Notes: generated by a model from the letters alone, not told the origin. DNA of 64,000 nucleotides from Microbulbifer sp. GL-2 (GCF_007183175.1 NZ_AP019807.1:3468001-3532000); one strand, 5' to 3'. Shown: positions 1 through 8,977, counted from the first letter of the stretch. A program made the numbers and translations.

Positions 1-10
1 GAAGACCATA

Positions 11-760
11 ATGAGTCTCAAAAAAAGTTTGACTGCTGCCATTGCGGCTGCAACAATTTCTGGTTTTGTAAATGCTGAAACTGTTGACGTTGGCATTGTA
101 TATACAGATCAAGCGGCAGCTTATACTGGCGATATTTCTGCAAAAATTGATCAGTATATTGCTTATGCAAATAACTCCTTTAAAAATAACCTTGTTGATA
201 TCCAGTTAAACTTGGTTGGTACAGCAAGTACTTCTACAGATCGTCGTCCTACAAATAGTGATATCGATACTATCACTGCAAGCAGCAGCTATAAGAACTG
301 GCGCGCTTCAAAAAATGCCGATATGGTAATTTTGCTGGGTATGGCTGAAACTAATGGTAATTATATAACTTGTGGTATCGCCTGGGTTGGTCAGGGTAGT
401 AATGGCACTATGTATGCCTCTACCCGTGATGAAGCCTATAGCATTACAGCTGTTGACTGTGGCTACAATACCTTTGTCCATGAGCTTGGCCATAATATGG
501 GCCTGAGCCACTCTACTAGCCAGCAAGGTAATCCGGGTGTGTATTCCTACGGTTATGGCCACGGTGTACAAAACAGGTTCACTACTATCATGGCTTACCC
601 CCATGTCTTCGGTACTACAACCCAGTTTGATATTTTCTCAGACCCGGATTGGGTAGCGTGTGATGGCCTGCCTTGTGGTGAGAGACGAAATGGTGTTGAT
701 ATCTCCAATGCATATCGTGCTATTGGCCCAATCGTAGATGATATTGCTGGTTACTACTAA
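11..760 (+). CDS. secreted zinc metalloprotease, metzincin (reprolysin-like)
   Basis: A 249-residue protein with a cleavable signal peptide of about 22 residues ending in VNA. The extended zinc site HELGHNMGLSH is at residues 157-167, and a downstream IMAYPH segment fits the metzincin Met-turn. In this clan the three histidines bind zinc and the glutamate is the general base, so an extracellular endopeptidase is a safe reading. The natural substrate is not visible. The mature domain is short and has no accessory binding module, unlike the second metzincin at 22-24 kb. The start has a methionine followed by a basic n-region. The promoter lies left of the window. A strong hairpin terminator follows. 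Confidence 0.85.
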   Translation: MSLKKSLTAAIAAATISGFVNAETVDVGIVYTDQAAAYTGDISAKIDQYIAYANNSFKNNLVDIQLNLVGTASTSTDRRPTNSDIDTITASSSYKNWRASKNADMVILLGMAETNGNYITCGIAWVGQGSNGTMYASTRDEAYSITAVDCGYNTFVHELGHNMGLSHSTSQQGNPGVYSYGYGHGVQNRFTTIMAYPHVFGTTTQFDIFSDPDWVACDGLPCGERRNGVDISNAYRAIGPIVDDIAGYY

Positions 761-850
761 TTGGTTGATTTATCTTGCTTGACCCTTGTATGTAAGTGCT
801 CGCTTGAAGCTGGCATTTTATATACGCCTAGTCTCACAGGCTAATAGGTG

Positions 851-883
851 GCCAGGAGATATTCTCCTGGCTTTCCTTTTTCT
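851..883 (+). terminator. rho-independent terminator after the metzincin gene
   Basis: A 9-bp perfect stem (GCCAGGAGA / TCTCCTGGC) with a tight loop is followed by a T-rich run (TTTCCTTTTTCT). It lies 90 bp after the metalloprotease stop. It has no T-run in the minus direction, so it serves the plus-strand gene. Confidence 0.75.
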
Positions 884-903
884 AGGGTCAGTCTGTAAGG
901 ATT

Positions 904-1260
904 TTATTTGAAAAAAGGAATGCTGATTGGGTAGCGCCAGAGGGCACCCTCACTGGCCTTTATTGCGCCAATAATAATAAAAATGATGTTGATCAGTGCA
1001 AGTACGAGCAATGCTAAAATTCCGATGCCAACAACTATTAAAATAGCACTCACCACAGAGTAAATAAGTAAACTGAGCATCCAGTTGAAAATCATCTTTC
1101 CATGTCTGTCAATATCTGTGGAGTGATCCCTTGTTGTGGCCCACATAATTATTGGCAGTACAAACCCAGCACCGGGAATAATAATCCAGGCCAGCTGGCT
1201 TAGATGTAGTAGCATTAGAAAAGTGTTAAGTTCCAATCCCCAAGGCTTGTTGCTATTCAT
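904..1260 (-). CDS. DUF4870 family small membrane protein
   Basis: A 118-residue hydrophobic protein with three or four predicted membrane segments. It carries the DUF4870 (Tic20-like) pattern: an N-terminal helix ending at PGAGFVLPIIMW, a polar loop with DRHGKMIFNW, and a long helix with an 'IKASEG' turn near the C-terminus. The family is widespread in bacteria and has no established biochemical role. It is a single gene, convergent with the metalloprotease. A GGGAA sequence lies upstream of the ATG as a weak ribosome site. Confidence 0.75.
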   Translation of the reverse strand: MNSNKPWGLELNTFLMLLHLSQLAWIIIPGAGFVLPIIMWATTRDHSTDIDRHGKMIFNWMLSLLIYSVVSAILIVVGIGILALLVLALINIIFIIIGAIKASEGALWRYPISIPFFK

Positions 1261-1289
1261 TTATTTTAGTTCCCGTAGGTATTTGTTGT

Positions 1290-1700
1290 AGGTCAATGTG
1301 AACCGCAGGTTGTCGGGCCCTGCCAGTCGTCAAGAGGGCGTTCTAGTATTGCAAAGCTTGCAGAAAGCGAAAATGTCTCCATCCAGTGCGGCTTGGGTAT
1401 GTTATCTAAATGAACCGGAAGCCCTACGCTGTCTAGGTTAACTGCCATCTGACCGTACTGGTGGTTATAGATCTTGGGATATGTGTGTGGCACTCGAAGG
1501 TTCCTTGTGGGGCTATGGGCCCATACAGAAGATCTCCCATGTTTACGATTTGATCAACACCCAGAGTATTCAGGCCTGTAATAACAGCTCGCAAGGCATA
1601 GATATTACAGTGGATGCCAGAGTGTACAGCGATACACATAATTTCTATATGAAAGTGTCCAGCCGCATTGATTTTTTTACTGGAAGATAAAAGGTAGGGA
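1290..1700 (-). pseudogene. decayed metallophosphoesterase (calcineurin-like) gene
   Basis: Two minus-strand frames each carry recognisable pieces of a YfcE-like metallophosphoesterase, joined out of frame. The upstream piece (about 1480-1680) reads HSGIHCNIYALRAV then LGVDQIVNMGDLLYGPIAP, matching the N-terminal metal-binding blocks (normally SDIHGN and GD). The first-block aspartate has become glycine and the glycine of GN has become cysteine. The downstream piece (about 1300-1440) reads SVGLPVHLDNIPKPHWMET, matching the C-terminal block. The middle of the protein, including the GNHE-type motif, is missing, and the frames differ. This is a relic with an internal deletion and should not make an active enzyme. 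Confidence 0.65.
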
Positions 1701-1967
1701 AACTTCCAAAATCCAGGTTGATTTCCAGGGCTATTTATTATTTCAGATATACTCGCAACTATTGACACCGGTCTATATTCTTGGGTCAAATTGACAGTTA
1801 GTAATGGCTTATATCATCCATCAGGTCGAGAGCCTTGAACTGTTATAGTCAGGATCTATGGGGCTGGGCCAGCTCCTGTAAAGAACTGGCCTCACTGAAA
1901 ATTTAATCTGGGGTATTTTTTTCCGCAATCATGGCCTTTTATTTCTCATTCTGGGAGTAAGAGGTCC

Positions 1968-2324
1968 CTAGTGGCCGTGTACCACGTTCACGGGCCCGTG
2001 ATCATCACAGTGATCCCCATGAACATGGTGTAGTCGGCCATCTACCAGGTAATCAAAGTGGTCTCCATGGGGGATACGTTCATGCCCACAACTCTCTCCA
2101 TGCACATGGGCCGTATGAGTGTCGGACTGGATAGGGTTGCAGGCGTCAGGGTTTTTATCACTTATTTCCAGTACATGCTCATCGTAGTGACCCTGGTGTG
2201 GGTGGTGTAGGTGGCCGTCGTGCAGATAACACACATGATCACCGTGCTGAATGGCTGCATGGCCGCAATGGGGGCCATGCTTATGGGCATGGTTGTGTGC
2301 CTGATGGCAGTGGTTACTGGCCAT
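1968..2324 (-). CDS. histidine-rich duplicated metal-binding protein
   Basis: A 118-residue protein with 30 histidines by my count, about a quarter of the chain. It consists of two tandem copies of one unit: HGPHCGHAAIQHGDHVCYL (about residues 17-35) and HGESCGHERIPHGDHFDYL. Each copy ends in a DGxLHH segment and a run of H, D and C. There is no signal peptide or membrane helix. The composition argues for binding of zinc, nickel or copper as a buffer or chaperone, but no catalytic motif is seen. Single-unit proteins of this pattern exist in other bacteria. The second unit has kept the cysteine of its final HGDHCDDH, while the first has HQGHYDEH, so the copies are diverging. No clear Zur-like palindrome was seen upstream. 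Confidence 0.65.
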   Translation of the reverse strand: MASNHCHQAHNHAHKHGPHCGHAAIQHGDHVCYLHDGHLHHPHQGHYDEHVLEISDKNPDACNPIQSDTHTAHVHGESCGHERIPHGDHFDYLVDGRLHHVHGDHCDDHGPVNVVHGH

Positions 2325-2586
2325 ATGAGTTCCTCTTTTGAGATGGTATCAACGGTCTAACCAGGCTTGTGTTTAATTCTGGGCCGTATCAATCTGATTA
2401 CAGAGTGCTTATTAAGAACTCTAGAGATGCCTGTGATCTCTTTCAAAGTGATTATTTGGGAATGCCATGTTTTGTCAGTTGATTCGGGTAATCTGACGGT
2501 GTTTTCTAGTTGAAGGCGAAAGTTCTGCTGGATCACTATTAGCTAGATAATGTGACTAAAACCCGTGATTTGGCCCCAAAAGCGGC

Positions 2587-2602
2587 TTGCAAACGATTGC
2601 AA
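2587..2602. promoter_or_regulatory. LacI-family operator 1 (receptor promoter)
   Basis: TTGCAAACGATTGCAA is a near-perfect palindrome with the central CG pair typical of LacI/GalR operators. It lies about 137 bp before the receptor start. The same core occurs twice upstream of the GH65/MFS genes. Confidence 0.7.
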
Positions 2603-2659
2603 TAGCGGATTATAGTCACGCTAACGGTGTCGTCTCACAGGACAGGTTTAACTCATTAA

Positions 2660-2673
2660 TGCAATCGATTGCA
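2660..2673. promoter_or_regulatory. LacI-family operator 2 (receptor promoter)
   Basis: TGCAATCGATTGCA is a perfect 14-bp palindrome, about 66 bp upstream of the receptor start and 58 bp downstream of the first operator. Such a placement would allow repression, possibly with pairing of the two sites. Confidence 0.75.
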
Positions 2674-2738
2674 ATTATGGGTCGTTCACCGCCAATACCA
2701 ATAAATCAGATAAGAACGACGATGAGAGGGAAGTGTTG

Positions 2739-5030
2739 ATGAATAAGAAACCTCTGGCGCGGGCAGTCTCCCTGGCGGCAGTATCACTGGGCTTCTGTGG
2801 TATCGCGGTTGCTCAAGAAGCTGTTTCTCCAAGTAATGATGAGGATATGCTGATTGAAGAGGTGATTACTACGGGTACCCCAGGTGGTACCGGTATGCGC
2901 AAGCTGGATGCCAGCTTCTCAATCACCACCTTAAGCGACGATGAGATAGGTAAAGCTTCCCCGTCAAGTACTGCTGATTTGCTGAAATCTATCCCTGGCC
3001 TCTGGGTCGAGAGTTCCGGTGGTGTATCTGGTGCGAATATTGATGTCCGTGGCTTTCCCGGTGGCAGTGATGCCCCCTTCGTAACAGTATCCATGAATGG
3101 CTTGCCGTTATATCCGGCACCGACACTTTCCTTTATGGAAAACTCCTCTCTGTTCCGTGTGGATGAGACTATCCAGCGCGTGGAAGGCCTGCGCGGAGGC
3201 CCAAACCCGGTATATTCCAACGGTCAGCCTGGCCTGACCACGAACTTTATCCTCAAAGAGGGTACCGAGGAGACCGAGGGCCGCTTTAAATATACTGCCT
3301 CTGACTATGACCTGCAGCGTGCGGACGCCCTGCTGACCGGTAAGCTCAGCGAAGATGTGTACTACATGATGGGCGGTTATGTCAGCTCATCCCCGGGTAT
3401 CCGCGATGCCGGTTTTGATGCAGAAGAGGGGCACCAGTTTACCCTGCACCTGACCAAGGAATTAGATAACGGCAAAGCCGGTTTTTATGTACGCGATACC
3501 AAGGATACCGGAACTTGGTACCTGCCTAATGCGGCCTTTTTGTCGACTGATTACACTCAGGTGGGTCCCAGTAACCGCAAGGTTTCAGTACCCGTATCCC
3601 AGGCGGATGGCAATGGCGGCACTGAAACAAGCTGGGAAACCTTTGATATGGGGGAAGGGCGCGGCTGGGATGGTAGCGTAGCTGGCGCCTATCTGGAGCT
3701 GGATCTGGGTAATGGTTGGAGCCTTACTGAGCGCTTTGGCCTGACCAGTGGTAATGCCGACACCTTGGGCTTCGTTCCTAATGGCGCCCCGGTTTCCCTT
3801 GACTCCCTGACAGATCAAGCAGTCACTACGATATCCGGTGCGGGGCTCAGCAGCGATACCCAGGTACAGCAGTTCGGTGCTTGGGTGGTGCGCAAGGACA
3901 TCGAAGCAACCACGAATGACATCAGTTTGTCCAAAGAATGGGACAGTGTAAAAGTTACTGCTGGCTATTACACTTCCAGCTGGGAGGTAAACGAATGGTG
4001 GTCCATCGGCAATCAAAAATACTATGTGCTCGACCATGATGGTGAATTGATTGGCGGTACTGCAGATGATTCTGAGCTGAGCGGAGAGCTCGCTTGTAAT
4101 ACTGACGTCGAAGTTTATAGCTGCGATTGGAAGTACGATGTGGATGCTGTAGGTGATGCCAGCGAGAACGCTTTTTACCTGGCCAGCGAATTTTACCTGG
4201 GTGATTTCACTTTTGACCTGGGTGTGCGCTCTGCTAACCGTGAAACCAATTACTCGGTTGATCACGGTGAGCGCAATGGAGTTTTCACCACCTATAAAGC
4301 TGATGAAGATGGATTCGCCTACACTGCGGCGGTGGACTGGGCTTTTGCGGAAAATATGGGGACTTTCTTCCGTATTAACTCCGGCTTTAAGTTTGCAGAT
4401 TTTGACAACTATCGTGAGTTTGGTGACAGCTATCTGGCAGGCTCCGACCTGATTATTGATATCGATCAGTATGAACTGGGTTATAAACTACAGGATCAGG
4501 ACTACTCCTTGTTTGCCACACTTTTCTATAACGAAACCCAGGGTATGCCGGACTGTATCATTGGCAGCACTACCTGTACTCGTTTGGAAACTGAGGCCTT
4601 GGGTCTTGAGCTGGACGGTAAAGCCCACTGGGGTGCCTTCACCCTGGGTTTGAATGCCACCCTGCAAAAGCCTGAGATCACCAGAGGTGAGTTCGAAGGC
4701 AATCAAGTCATGCGCCAGCCTGAATATCAGGTTCGACTGAGCCAGAACTATGATTTCACGATTAACAACATTGATATGGCGGTATTCGGTGGGGTCAGTC
4801 GTGTAGGTGATCGCTTCAATGACAGCGAAAACTCAGTGACTTTGCCTGGTTATACCAAGGTAGATCTGGGAGCCGCGGCCTACATCAATGATATTACCGT
4901 ACAGCTGGCAGTAGACAATCTGACAGATGAAGATGGCATTACCGAAGGTGATCCGCGCGATCCCCTTGCTTCTAATGTCCGCCATATCCTGCCGCGCAAC
5001 ATCAAACTTAGTGTGGCATACGATTTTTAA
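2739..5030 (+). CDS. TonB-dependent outer-membrane receptor, probably for alpha-glucosides
   Basis: A receptor of about 763 residues. It has a signal peptide (MNKKPLARAV then a hydrophobic core ending AVAQ), a TonB-box-like segment IEEVITTG near residue 40, a plug domain over roughly residues 50-165, and a long beta-barrel ending in the terminal phenylalanine of LSVAYDF. It imports a substrate across the outer membrane using TonB-ExbBD energy. ATG 2739 was chosen over GTG 2733 because a GAGAGGG ribosome site at 2724-2730 fits the ATG. Two operators matching those of the GH65/MFS locus lie upstream, so the substrate is inferred to be a maltose- or kojibiose-type oligosaccharide. The sequence alone does not prove the ligand. 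Confidence 0.85.
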   Translation: MNKKPLARAVSLAAVSLGFCGIAVAQEAVSPSNDEDMLIEEVITTGTPGGTGMRKLDASFSITTLSDDEIGKASPSSTADLLKSIPGLWVESSGGVSGANIDVRGFPGGSDAPFVTVSMNGLPLYPAPTLSFMENSSLFRVDETIQRVEGLRGGPNPVYSNGQPGLTTNFILKEGTEETEGRFKYTASDYDLQRADALLTGKLSEDVYYMMGGYVSSSPGIRDAGFDAEEGHQFTLHLTKELDNGKAGFYVRDTKDTGTWYLPNAAFLSTDYTQVGPSNRKVSVPVSQADGNGGTETSWETFDMGEGRGWDGSVAGAYLELDLGNGWSLTERFGLTSGNADTLGFVPNGAPVSLDSLTDQAVTTISGAGLSSDTQVQQFGAWVVRKDIEATTNDISLSKEWDSVKVTAGYYTSSWEVNEWWSIGNQKYYVLDHDGELIGGTADDSELSGELACNTDVEVYSCDWKYDVDAVGDASENAFYLASEFYLGDFTFDLGVRSANRETNYSVDHGERNGVFTTYKADEDGFAYTAAVDWAFAENMGTFFRINSGFKFADFDNYREFGDSYLAGSDLIIDIDQYELGYKLQDQDYSLFATLFYNETQGMPDCIIGSTTCTRLETEALGLELDGKAHWGAFTLGLNATLQKPEITRGEFEGNQVMRQPEYQVRLSQNYDFTINNIDMAVFGGVSRVGDRFNDSENSVTLPGYTKVDLGAAAYINDITVQLAVDNLTDEDGITEGDPRDPLASNVRHILPRNIKLSVAYDF

Positions 5031-5063
5031 TCCCATACCTCTCCCAAAGGTATTCTGAGCTTT

Positions 5064-5093
5064 GCCGTACGGTCTCCACCGTGCGGCTTTTTT
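5064..5093 (+). terminator. rho-independent terminator of the receptor gene
   Basis: GCCGTACGGT and ACCGTGCGGC form a 10-bp stem (one G-U pair) around a CTCC loop, followed by a T-run. It lies 34 bp past the stop codon. Confidence 0.85.
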
Positions 5094-5329
5094 ATATCCT
5101 TTTCCATCCCCCTTCGTATAATGAGAGCGGACACATAGCAAAATACCCTCTATTAAGTTTGGAATCCCAATTAATTTATGAGGGTATCAGGGGGGTGAGG
5201 AAGTTGTCCAAAAGTAGCTTTGAAACTTTAGAGTCTGCTAAAGTTAAATATTCCAAAATAGTCAAATAAGTAATAGTGCCCAAACCATTGAGCCAATACT
5301 TAAAAACTTGGTGTTAGAGCGGTTTACTT

Positions 5330-5827
5330 ATGAATAAAGTTACATATATGAGTTTCAATAAGGTTGACTCAGAGGGTTTATTGGCGGTTCTTAATCAAGA
5401 TGAACTCAGGACACATCTGGTAAAACATGCATATTTTGATGCCGCTAGCCTTGAAACATGGATGGAAGAAAAGATTACAGTAGACTCTCTCCCTGGCTGC
5501 CGTGTTCGAGCAGTCTATATAGATGACACATTAGCAGGGTGGTGCGGAATTCAGCCTGATGATAATGGTCATGAGCTGGCGATCGTTATATCTAAGAAAT
5601 TTTGGGGCAATGGACCGGCTATATTTAAGGTGTTGATGAGCTGGGCCAAAGATCTGGGGCATAAAGAAATACTCTTTCACTTGCTCGATAGTAGGCCGGA
5701 ATATAATGCGCTAAATAAAATAGCCACCAAGGTCCATAAGACTGAGTTGTTGGGGCGATGCTTTTCCACTTACTGTATTGCAGTGAATGGTGAGAAGAGG
5801 AATATAGGGCATCAGTTTAACGGTTAG
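5330..5827 (+). CDS. GNAT-like N-acetyltransferase
   Basis: A 165-residue protein with a GNAT-like layout: a central strand RAVYIDDTLAGWCGIQ, then HELAIVISKKFWGNGPAIFKV where the acetyl-CoA-binding beta4/alpha3 segment would sit, and a helix with WAKDLGHKEI. The canonical Q/RxxGxG/A signature is degenerate (KKFWGNG), so activity is not assured. Similarity is fold-level and no substrate can be proposed. It stands alone after the receptor terminator and has no strong ribosome-binding site. Confidence 0.55.
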   Translation: MNKVTYMSFNKVDSEGLLAVLNQDELRTHLVKHAYFDAASLETWMEEKITVDSLPGCRVRAVYIDDTLAGWCGIQPDDNGHELAIVISKKFWGNGPAIFKVLMSWAKDLGHKEILFHLLDSRPEYNALNKIATKVHKTELLGRCFSTYCIAVNGEKRNIGHQFNG

Positions 5828-6553
5828 ATCTTTATGGGCTTTAGGGGATAGGTGCAATATTTCTCCTTTTGGTAATTGGAAGAAATTTATTCGAAGCATG
5901 GTTCTATTAGTGCATTATATGGAATGCTTTACGAAAAGCATTTGTTGATGGAGTTTGGGGCAGTTTTCATAATTTTCTACGTTCCTTTTTTTTGTATCGG
6001 CTACGGCAAGGACTCTTTTTTTTGATTTACCTTGTCACGTCCAATATTGGTGGGTTGCCAGGAGGTTGTTAAAAAGTTACCTGACGAAGCCAGAAGGCTG
6101 GCCTGAGGGCAGCTCTGTTTTTAAACGGTTCCTTGGCAAGTTGAAAACACCTTCGATTACCCCCTTGGTTCTAGGCTCCTAAGCTATTCTCAAAAACTCA
6201 ATCTGTTGGGAAAGGTAAAGAAATATATGGAGTAAAATCAGCAAATGAAACAAGTAATTTTGTTGGTGGTGTTGCTGTAAATGATCTGGGTGATTGGCGT
6301 ATGTTCAAGTCGTTATATTTATGTCAATTGTAAAGAAACTGTCGATCTGGCTGTTCGGTATTAAGCGGATATAGGTCAATTATATGTTCTGCGCATAGAT
6401 CAACATTTAAAGGGGGTAGGGGGTAAAACATATCATTTGCACTATTCAGCTCTCTGTGAATTGGCTCTTTTCTTCTGCTAGTCTTTAGCTTCATGATACC
6501 CATTCCTGATGGCGCTGCTATGCTTATTGTTTTTGAATCTGGAGTTGATTAAA
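5828..6553. other. long intergenic region without a supported gene
   Basis: About 725 bp, AT-rich. Only short open frames occur. One tiny frame starting near 6245 reads MKQVILLVVLL and then stops, which could be the start of a decayed exported protein but has no further support. No repeat, RNA gene or IS end was recognised. Confidence 0.4.
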
Positions 6554-7321
6554 GTGACTTCGAAATGTTTTCACAGAATAGGTATCGTCGCAGCTTTTGT
6601 ATTTATGGTTGCGGCCCAAGCGGTGGCTGCAACAGGAGAGGAAAATAAACAGAAAGCGAGAGCTTTAATTCAGCGGCTTGAACAAGAGTACCTCAGCAGT
6701 GAGGTTCCCACTATTGTTCAGAAGCTTCAGAAAAATATATTGCCAATATCAGTACTTCAGGCATTTGCGCTCGAGCAAAACTTGATCATTCCATCTGATC
6801 TTCGCAATAATGCTCTATCCTTGCATCGATTCGGAGGTTCACCTAGAAAAAGTACTCGGCAGTTCTTTACTCGCCTAGTCACCGGTGAGGTGAAAGCCGG
6901 TGAGCAGTTGCCAGCTTTTATTCAGGCGCTAAATATTACGCCCAGTCAAATTGACCTGTATCAACCACTAGCGGGGGCGCAGGCATACCCGGCTTATACG
7001 ACATGGCTGGCAAACTATGCTTCATCATCTGAAATTGCTGCAGCGTTACTGATCAATTTTCAAAGCTTTGGCCAAAGTATTGGCCATATGGCACAGGCGC
7101 TTAAAAAGCATAAGGGAATGTCGGATAGTCAGATAGAATTCCTATTAACTTTCAGTAAGTTACCTTCTGGTTTTAGAGGGCAAGCCATAGATATAATTTC
7201 TGAAGGTTTAGCTTCTGGTGTGCGTGAGTCGGATATTGAAACTCGCGTAAGGCTTATACAATCCTATGAAAGAGATTTCTGGCGAGCACTTAATGATGTA
7301 AGTAAAGCTGCTAAAACCTGA
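6554..7321 (+). CDS. exported TenA/PqqC-like (heme-oxygenase-fold) protein
   Basis: About 255 residues from the GTG at 6554, which sits 9 bp after GGAG and begins a standard signal peptide (TSKCFHR, then a hydrophobic stretch ending QAVA). An ATG at 6509 in the same frame gives a poorer N-terminus. The body is all-helical and matches the TENA/THI-4 superfamily pattern: IVQKLQKNILPISVLQAFA, then AYPAYTTWLANYAS, then a helix with LLINFQSFGQSIG, and a C-terminal YERDFWRAL like the YExxFW signature. Cytosolic members handle thiamine pyrimidines or are diiron or heme-handling relatives. An exported form is unusual. Whether the active-site cysteine or metal ligands are present cannot be settled by eye. 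Confidence 0.55.
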   Translation: MTSKCFHRIGIVAAFVFMVAAQAVAATGEENKQKARALIQRLEQEYLSSEVPTIVQKLQKNILPISVLQAFALEQNLIIPSDLRNNALSLHRFGGSPRKSTRQFFTRLVTGEVKAGEQLPAFIQALNITPSQIDLYQPLAGAQAYPAYTTWLANYASSSEIAAALLINFQSFGQSIGHMAQALKKHKGMSDSQIEFLLTFSKLPSGFRGQAIDIISEGLASGVRESDIETRVRLIQSYERDFWRALNDVSKAAKT

Positions 7322-7903
7322 ATTAATTGATTTCTCTGGCTGTACAGCAAGATATGCCACATGGTTTAAATGAAAGGTGAGGTAGCCTTATTTCGGGGTG
7401 TGTTCCCTTTGAAATATTAATTAATGAAAGATCCTATTGATTTTAATAAGTTGTATGATGGTAGATGCTGTGTACAATATTGGTCGTTTTGTAAATTTCG
7501 TACATAAAGATCGTGCTACTTATGTTTGAGGTGCAGTAGTGTTACTTTGAAAGCCGGCAATAAAACCTTTCTTTTTGCTACACACGATTGGTTTCATTAC
7601 TATGTCTACCGATAGTTTTCATCGGCAAGCAACTCGATAAAAATCGAATATAGGCTTTTAGTGGGGGAGTAGTGTGTGGGCACTATAGCAAATCTTGATT
7701 GATTGGTAATACGTCTAAGCATGCTTGCCTTTAGTCGTGGTATATGTGGCAGCTTGATTGTGGGCTCAATACTGGCTTTTAATGAAATGAGTGGTGCATG
7801 AGGTGTGGCTGAGTAAAACCTGATTCTATAAAACTTTCTGTGAAGTTCTTTGTCATACCGCTTGTAAAGTCATAATCAAATAAAGAGGTTTGGTGTTTTC
7901 GCA
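7322..7903. other. intergenic region without a supported gene
   Basis: About 580 bp of AT-rich sequence with no open frame of note and no recognised repeat. It presumably includes the promoter of the downstream exported HELSH protein. Confidence 0.4.
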
Positions 7904-8923
7904 ATGATTAAAACCCTATTGCTGGCATTAGCTCTCTACTTTACCATCCTATCAGTTGCTGCAGATGATGTTAAGCAGGCTGAGGCTGAGGCTGAGGCTG
8001 AGGCTGAGGCTGAGGTTGGTAGTTGGGGGAAGGTTGTATTTAGAAGTGATCCCTTATTGAATTTGCACCTATTTTTGTATGAAATGGCGAGAGATGAAAA
8101 TGCTTTGAAGGAGTTTAGGGATAGCGAAAGCATTAGCTCCGAAGATCTTTCGTATTTTGAAAAGGCTATTGAAGAGTATCGTGAATTAGGTGCTGAGAGA
8201 AATATCCATATCGTTAGATCTGATTCTGAAGTGGCTGAGTTAACCGGGGTGTTGTTGAATAGACAGAATATTGATATCGAGATTTCAAAAGATAGTTTGT
8301 ATCGGCATGTAGTAAATGTTGCTCCTATCTATAAGCGGAACTTATGGGAAACGCATTCGGCTAAAAACCTTGAATGGCTTCGCGGGCTGCAGGTAAAACT
8401 GGATAAGTATGGCGGAGAAATTTCACAAGAGCTTGAGCAACTGTTTTCAGTAAATCTGGTGGATGGTGTTCATACAGTAAATATTACCTATAAGCCAGGT
8501 TTGCGCCAAGGTGCAACGACTTCAGGGCGAAGCTTTCAAACTATTATCAATAGCTCTTATCCAGAGTACAGTGGCTGGTTTGCTTTGGAGATGTTTTTCC
8601 ATGAGTTGTCACATGTAAATAGCGTTAGCAGAAAAAGTAGACTTCAGAAGTTGATTGGTAGTGAGTTTGATAAATATAGCTTGGAGCAGCATAAAAAAAT
8701 ATGGCACCCTATTCATTTTTACACGGTGGGTGAAGTTGTTAAGAGGGCGATATCAAAGGAAGAGCCTAAGTTTGTCGCTTACGCAAAAGCAAATGGCTTA
8801 TACGTTGGTCATTGGGACTATAAAGTTATTCTTGATAGGTATTGGATGCCATATTTGGATGGTTTGGTTTCTATGGAGCAAGCTATAGAAAATATTGCAA
8901 AAGAACTATCGGAAAAAGGTTAA
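7904..8923 (+). CDS. exported putative zinc metallopeptidase (HELSH motif)
   Basis: A 339-residue protein with a signal peptide of about 20 residues (ending SVAA) followed by a low-complexity Glu-Ala run (residues about 26-37) encoded by six GCTGAG repeats. The only catalytic-looking motif is FFHELSHVNS with HELSH at residues 233-237, preceded by NSSYPEYSGWFALEM. This resembles a gluzincin-type zinc site, but a third ligand is not obvious. The rest is helical and unrecognised. The TTTGTAAAT repeats downstream may separate it from the cupin gene. Function is best stated as exported protein with an HExxH motif. Confidence 0.55.
   Translation: MIKTLLLALALYFTILSVAADDVKQAEAEAEAEAEAEVGSWGKVVFRSDPLLNLHLFLYEMARDENALKEFRDSESISSEDLSYFEKAIEEYRELGAERNIHIVRSDSEVAELTGVLLNRQNIDIEISKDSLYRHVVNVAPIYKRNLWETHSAKNLEWLRGLQVKLDKYGGEISQELEQLFSVNLVDGVHTVNITYKPGLRQGATTSGRSFQTIINSSYPEYSGWFALEMFFHELSHVNSVSRKSRLQKLIGSEFDKYSLEQHKKIWHPIHFYTVGEVVKRAISKEEPKFVAYAKANGLYVGHWDYKVILDRYWMPYLDGLVSMEQAIENIAKELSEKG
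7979..8014 (+). repeat. in-frame hexanucleotide repeat (GCTGAG)6
   Basis: Six perfect tandem copies of GCTGAG encode alternating Ala-Glu just after the signal peptide of the HELSH protein. Copy-number change would lengthen or shorten the linker without shifting the frame. Confidence 0.9.
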
Positions 8924-8950
8924 ACAAACTGTACGCTTAGTCTTTGTGGA

Positions 8951-8977
8951 TTTGTAAATTTTGTAAATTTTGTAAGT
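8951..8977 (+). repeat. three 9-bp direct repeats TTTGTAAAT
   Basis: TTTGTAAAT, TTTGTAAAT and TTTGTAAGT lie in tandem in the 117-bp gap between the HELSH gene and the cupin gene. The purpose is unknown. Confidence 0.8.

Larger units (their letters stand above)
2325..2738. promoter_or_regulatory. regulatory region between the His-rich gene and the TonB receptor
   Basis: A non-coding stretch of about 410 bp between divergent genes. It contains two LacI-type operators, listed separately, close to the receptor gene. No convincing sigma-70 promoter could be assigned by eye, and no other gene was seen. Confidence 0.6.

Noticed and set aside
1481..1690. 69-codon plus-strand frame across the phosphoesterase relic
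   Set aside because: The minus strand carries the recognisable protein blocks; this frame is a shadow.
2431..2447. TGTGA-TCTCTT-TCAAA before the receptor, with CCTGTGATC also at 13140
   Set aside because: Second half-site is poor and the two copies differ in position and orientation relative to the operators; too weak to call CRP sites.
5081..5269. 62-codon plus-strand frame after the receptor terminator
   Set aside because: It begins inside the terminator hairpin, lacks a ribosome site and resembles no family.
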